The translations under genes were made by a program, and so were the position numbers. Below, piece by piece: positions 60,843-64,000 of a DNA stretch of 64,000 bases; position 1 is the first letter of the stretch; each line of letters starts with the position of its first letter. The DNA comes from JANQOH01 sp965201115 (GTDB lineage Bacteria; Pseudomonadota; Alphaproteobacteria; UBA7887): positions 806,001 through 870,000 of the forward strand of contig OZ241745.1 of NCBI GenBank assembly GCA_965201115.1. Direction: 5' to 3'. Below the pieces are notes generated by a model. It was not told the origin of the DNA and did not search any database. It worked only from the letters and a program-made list of their open reading frames with translations.

Positions 60843-61130
60843 ATGGCTCTCCCGCCGCTTCATCTCGTCGCTTACGACATCGGCTGCCCGCGCCGTTGGC
60901 GGCGCGTTTTCAAACTGCTCGACCGCCGCGGCGCCCGCGGGCAGTTGTCGGTGTTTTTCGTCCGCGGCCACGCGCCGGCCATGCGGCGCCTCGCCGCCGA
61001 ACTGCGGGAACTCATCGACGCCGACGAGGACGCTCTCCTCATCGCGCCCGTCGATGAGCGCGGGGCCATCGGCCTGCTGTCGTGGGGGCGCACCGGCGCG
61101 CCGCCGGCGCCCCGCGCGGTGATATTGTGA
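60843..61130 (+). CDS. cas2: CRISPR-associated Cas2
   Basis: A 95-residue ferredoxin-fold protein of usual Cas2 length. It starts MALPPLHLVAYDIGCPRR with the conserved Asp in VAYDI, and has VFKLLDRRGARGQLSVFFVRG in the middle. It forms the structural core of the Cas1-Cas2 integration complex. The ATG at 60843 is preferred over longer possibilities because it gives the family-typical start. Its TGA overlaps the GTG of the reverse transcriptase gene (GTGA at 61127-61130). It lies 88 bp after cas1, in the same operon. Confidence 0.93.
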   Translation: MALPPLHLVAYDIGCPRRWRRVFKLLDRRGARGQLSVFFVRGHAPAMRRLAAELRELIDADEDALLIAPVDERGAIGLLSWGRTGAPPAPRAVIL

Positions 61131-61984
61131 CCCTCGCGGCGCCCGCCGGGCGCGATTTCGACGCGGTTTTCGCGCCCGAAGCGCTGCGCGCCGCCTGGCG
61201 CCGCGTGAAGGCCAACGGCGGCGCGCCCGGCGGCGACGGCGTTCCGCTCGAACGTTTCGCGCAAGACGCCGATTCGCGCCTCGACGCCCTGCGCGCCGAC
61301 GCGGCCGGCGGGCGCTACCGCCCCGGCCCGCTGCGCGCCGCCGCCATCCCCAAGCCCCGCGGCGGCCGCAGGCTGCTGCGCATACCGTGCGTGCGCGACC
61401 GCGTCGCGCAAACCGCCTGCCAGACATTCCTCATGGCGCGCCTCGACGTCGAGATGAGCGACCTCGGCTTCGCATACCGGCCCTCGCGCTCGGTCGCGAA
61501 AGCCCTCGATCGCGCGCGGTCGTTCGCGCGGCGCAGGCCGTGGATCGTGGACGCCGACATCGACGGCTTTTTCGACGCCGTGCCGCACGCGCTCGTTTTC
61601 GCCGAACTGCCGCGCTGGGTGGACGATCCGCGCCTGCGCGAACTCGTCGCCATGTGGGTGCGGGGGTTCGGCGGCGCGCGCGGGCTGGCGCAGGGCTCGC
61701 CCATCTCGCCGCTGCTCGCCAACCTGCATCTCGACCCGCTCGACCGCAAGGTCGCCGCCGCGGGCCTGCCGATGGTGCGCTACGCCGACGATTTCCTCGT
61801 CTTCGCCCGCGGCGAGCCCGAATGCGCCCACGCCCTCGCGACCGTCGAGGCCGCGCTGCGCCGCCGCGGCCTGCGCCTCTCGCGCGCGAAAACGCGCACT
61901 TGCCGCGTCGGCCCCGGCGTGGTATTCCTCGGCGAACCGCTCGCGGACGGCGAGGTTCGCCGGTTCGGCAACCCCTTGACATAA
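61127..61984 (+). CDS. CRISPR-associated reverse transcriptase
   Basis: A 285-residue RNA-directed DNA polymerase of the group II-intron-like lineage. The finger block IPKPRGGRRLLRIPCVRDRV is at 75-94. Motif A is VDADIDGFFDAVP at 141-153, motif B is GLAQGSPISPLLANLHLD at 186-203, and motif C is the catalytic RYADDFLVFARG around 218-229 (YADD 219-222). All catalytic Asp are present. There is no maturase or endonuclease extension. The start is the GTG at 61127, which overlaps the cas2 stop by four bases, so translation is coupled to cas2. Known RTs linked to Cas1 allow spacer acquisition from RNA; the same role is likely here. Confidence 0.92.
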   Translation: MTLAAPAGRDFDAVFAPEALRAAWRRVKANGGAPGGDGVPLERFAQDADSRLDALRADAAGGRYRPGPLRAAAIPKPRGGRRLLRIPCVRDRVAQTACQTFLMARLDVEMSDLGFAYRPSRSVAKALDRARSFARRRPWIVDADIDGFFDAVPHALVFAELPRWVDDPRLRELVAMWVRGFGGARGLAQGSPISPLLANLHLDPLDRKVAAAGLPMVRYADDFLVFARGEPECAHALATVEAALRRRGLRLSRAKTRTCRVGPGVVFLGEPLADGEVRRFGNPLT

Positions 61985-62107
61985 ACGGGGAAATCGGTCG
62001 GATGAGCCGCCCTTGGTGTTTGACATCGTGAAAACCGCGCATCCACGGCGCCGGTTCGCCGAACCCGCCGCTTTTCGCCGCCGAAATCAAACGGTTGCGG
62101 AGAGGGC
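61985..62107 (+). promoter_or_regulatory. CRISPR leader
   Basis: The 123 bp between the RT stop and the first repeat. It has no gene and is the only AT-relaxed stretch nearby (GACATCGTGAAAACCGCGCA). It includes a small inverted repeat GGCGCCGGTTCGCCGAACCC. Its position next to the adaptation genes and the repeat-variant polarity of the array both mark this as the leader side. Promoter elements were not resolved. Confidence 0.65.
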
Positions 62108-64000
62108 GCCGCACCCGCCCTTCGGGGCGGGCCTCACTGAGACTTCGCTATCGGAACGAACGGAACCTTGCGCGCCGTGCCGCACCCGCCCTTCGGGGCG
62201 GGCCTCACTGAGACGCGGCGCAATGTGCGCTTGCCACTCCTTATCGAGAGCCGCACCCGCCCTTCGGGGCGGGCCTCACTGAGACACTTGTCGCAACGCG
62301 CTATCTCGCAAGGAGAAGACCGGGCCGCACCCGCCCTTCGGGGCGGGCCTCACTGAGACCCTTCGTATCCGAGAATAGCGAGCGCCCGTTCTAGGGCCGC
62401 ACCCGCCCTTCGGGGCGGGCCTCACTGAGACAAGGGTGATGTCCAACAGCAAGTCAACTTCTGGCGCCGCACCCGCCCTTCGGGGCGGGCCTCACTGAGA
62501 CTCCGCGGTGATGCCGATCTCGGTGTAGAGTTCGCGCCGCACCCGCCCTTCGGGGCGGGCCTCACTGAGACTCGTATCGGGGTAACCTCTTTCAACTCAG
62601 TCTCCTTGCCGCACCCGCCCTTCGGGGCGGGCCTCACTGAGACTGTATAACGCGATCTTCGAGTTCCTCGCTGGCTTCCTGCCGCACCCGCCCTTCGGGG
62701 CGGGCCTCACTGAGACCGGGCAGGGTGGTGACACTGGCTCCGTGGTAACCGAGCCACACCCGCCCTTCGGGGCGGGCCTCACTGAGACCAGGTGCCGGCG
62801 AAGTAAGAAAGCCGGGGGCCAAGGCCACACCCGCCCTTCGGGGCGGGCCTCACTGAGACCCCCAAGTCTCATCTCATCTACTCGCGCTCGCACAAGCCAC
62901 ACCCGCCCTTCGGGGCGGGCCTCACTGAGACACGCAGGGAACGCGGCGCATAGCCTCGGGCGCCGTGCCACACCCGCCCTTCGGGGCGGGCCTCACTGAG
63001 ACCCTGGCCGTCGCCGGGGCCGTCATGCTCATGCTGGCCACACCCGCCCTTCGGGGCGGGCCTCACTGAGACATCCGCCGACAGACGAAGGATCTCCCCA
63101 CCATCCGCGCCACACCCGCCCTTCGGGGCGGGCCTCACTGAGACACTTGAGGGAAGTTGACGAGGACCCGTCTTTCGATGGGCCACACCCGCCCTTCGGG
63201 GCGGGCCTCACTGAGACAGCCAGCGCCACGATTTCCGCGCCTTCCCGCAGCGCCACACCCGCCCTTCGGGGCGGGCCTCACTGAGACGGCGCCGCCAAGG
63301 GCCACTCCGCCGCCCAGTCGGGCCACACCCGCCCTTCGGGGCGGGCCTCACTGAGACCTGATGGGTTCGGAGATATCTCCGAACCGCCCCCGCCACACCC
63401 GCCCTTCGGGGCGGGCCTCACTGAGACCTCGAATTTCTTCGAGAGTAAGCTCCTTACCCCGCGCCACACCCGCCCTTCGGGGCGGGCCTCACTGAGACGG
63501 GGTCGGCCGACCTTACTCGAGCTGGCCTTGAGAAGCCACACCCGCCCTTCGGGGCGGGCCTCACTGAGACCTGGGCCTCGACGACTCGGGCGGGGTTGTT
63601 TTCGCCACACCCGCCCTTCGGGGCGGGCCTCACTGAGACGTCGGTAGAGGGCGGCAACTGCGGGCTGAGCCAGCGCCACACCCGCCCTTCGGGGCGGGCC
63701 TCACTGAGACGCCGCGCCGGCGTACAATGCGCCCCAACACCCGCGCCACACCCGCCCTTCGGGGCGGGCCTCACTGAGACTTGATTCCGGGGATCTTGAC
63801 CGTGAGGGTTTTCCCGGCCACACCCGCCCTTCGGGGCGGGCCTCACTGAGACAAAGTAGGGTCATTAAACCCTCCCCTACACTCAAGGCCACACCCGCCC
63901 TTCGGGGCGGGCCTCACTGAGACTGCTGATACGTGATCTTGAGCATACCGGCGAGATCCCGCCACACCCGCCCTTCGGGGCGGGCCTCACTGAGACCTGA
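62108..64000 (+). CRISPR. CRISPR array, at least 27 repeats, continuing past the window end
   Basis: 27 complete 36-bp repeats start at 62108, 62179, 62250, 62324, 62396, 62466, 62536, 62608, 62681, 62753 and so on to 63961. 26 spacers of 33-38 bp separate them, with 4 bases of a 27th. The repeat reads GCC(G/A)CACCCGCCC, TTCG, GGGCGGG, CCTCACTGAGAC: a 7-bp stem closed by a TTCG loop, with an ACTGAGAC 3' end resembling the 8-nt crRNA handle of type I/III systems. The first nine repeats have G at position 4, the remaining 18 have A, and no other differences were seen. Transcription is probably on the + strand from the cas1-cas2-RT side. All spacers appear distinct, and no perfect target was noticed in the window. 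Confidence 0.97.

Noticed and set aside
61985..62107. Possible group II intron domain V/VI after the RT
   Set aside because: No domain V-like hairpin was found, the RT lacks maturase and endonuclease parts, and it overlaps cas2. A CRISPR-associated RT fits better.
62422..63892. Minus-strand frames with repeated SVRPAPKGGCG and SEARPEGRVW motifs
   Set aside because: They are translations of the CRISPR repeats, whose 36-bp length is a multiple of three. They are not proteins.
62144..63960. Self-targeting spacers against genes in this window
   Set aside because: Reading the spacers against the annotated genes showed no convincing match. A computed search would be needed to exclude partial ones.

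Overview
The window is very GC-rich and comes from a bacterium, most likely an alphaproteobacterium. The N-terminus of RpoB (SFTGRKRIRK) and the start of RpoC (FDEIRISIASPDKIRSWSYG) look alphaproteobacterial, and the metabolic genes (MaoC, FadJ-like, acyl-CoA dehydrogenases, several SDRs, an LLM-class oxidoreductase) fit a heterotroph. Core genes are scattered among a dense load of defence genes, insertion sequences and recently duplicated gene families. This resembles the genomes of symbionts or uncultured marine lineages, but the lineage below class level is not determined here.

Layout. 0-7.4 kb: the end of an IS1380-type transposase, rfbC, two tandem AAA-ATPase/nuclease-like paralogues, a NERD membrane protein, and a NotI-family endonuclease translationally coupled to a D12-class adenine methyltransferase. 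7.4-14.9 kb: a fatty-acyl/CoA degradation block (MaoC, HIBADH-like, FadJ-like, thiolase) ending in an FrdA/FrdB-like flavoprotein and Fe-S pair. 14.9-16.7 kb: a decayed IS66 element with an internal deletion, into which an intact IS1595-family element has inserted. 16.7-23.3 kb: two tandem single-chain type ISP/IIG-like restriction-modification enzymes that are near-identical except for one segment in the specificity region. 23.6-33.8 kb: SDR, LLM oxidoreductase, rpoC and rpoB. 34-36.3 kb: four tandem copies of a small membrane/coiled-coil gene built on an 11-residue repeat. 36.5-45.7 kb: SDR, polyprenyl synthase, DUF2007, methyltransferase, S49 peptidase, two acyl-CoA dehydrogenases, SDR, CMD-family protein and glnS.

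45.9-54.7 kb: a third single-chain R-M enzyme, then a minus-strand cassette of unrecognised genes. It holds three zinc-ribbon/glycine-zipper paralogues, two small membrane-anchored proteins (one split by an intact IS66-family element with an 8-bp target duplication), and a 496-residue orphan with a possible nuclease motif and hydrophobic segments.

55.0-64.0 kb: a CRISPR neighbourhood. It contains a Card1/Can2-like CARF-nuclease, a remnant of a Csb2 (type I-G) gene, a divergent coupled pair (DHH-like protein plus a Cas_NE0113 CARF protein), then cas1-cas2-reverse transcriptase as an overlapping operon, a 123-bp leader and at least 27 repeats running off the window end. No cas10, cas7 or other interference effector lies in the window. 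The two CARF proteins imply cyclic-oligoadenylate signalling of the type III kind, and the RT implies that spacers may be acquired from RNA. The combination of adaptation-RT module, two CARF proteins and a DHH-like candidate signal-degrading enzyme, with the effector missing or elsewhere, is the most interesting system here.
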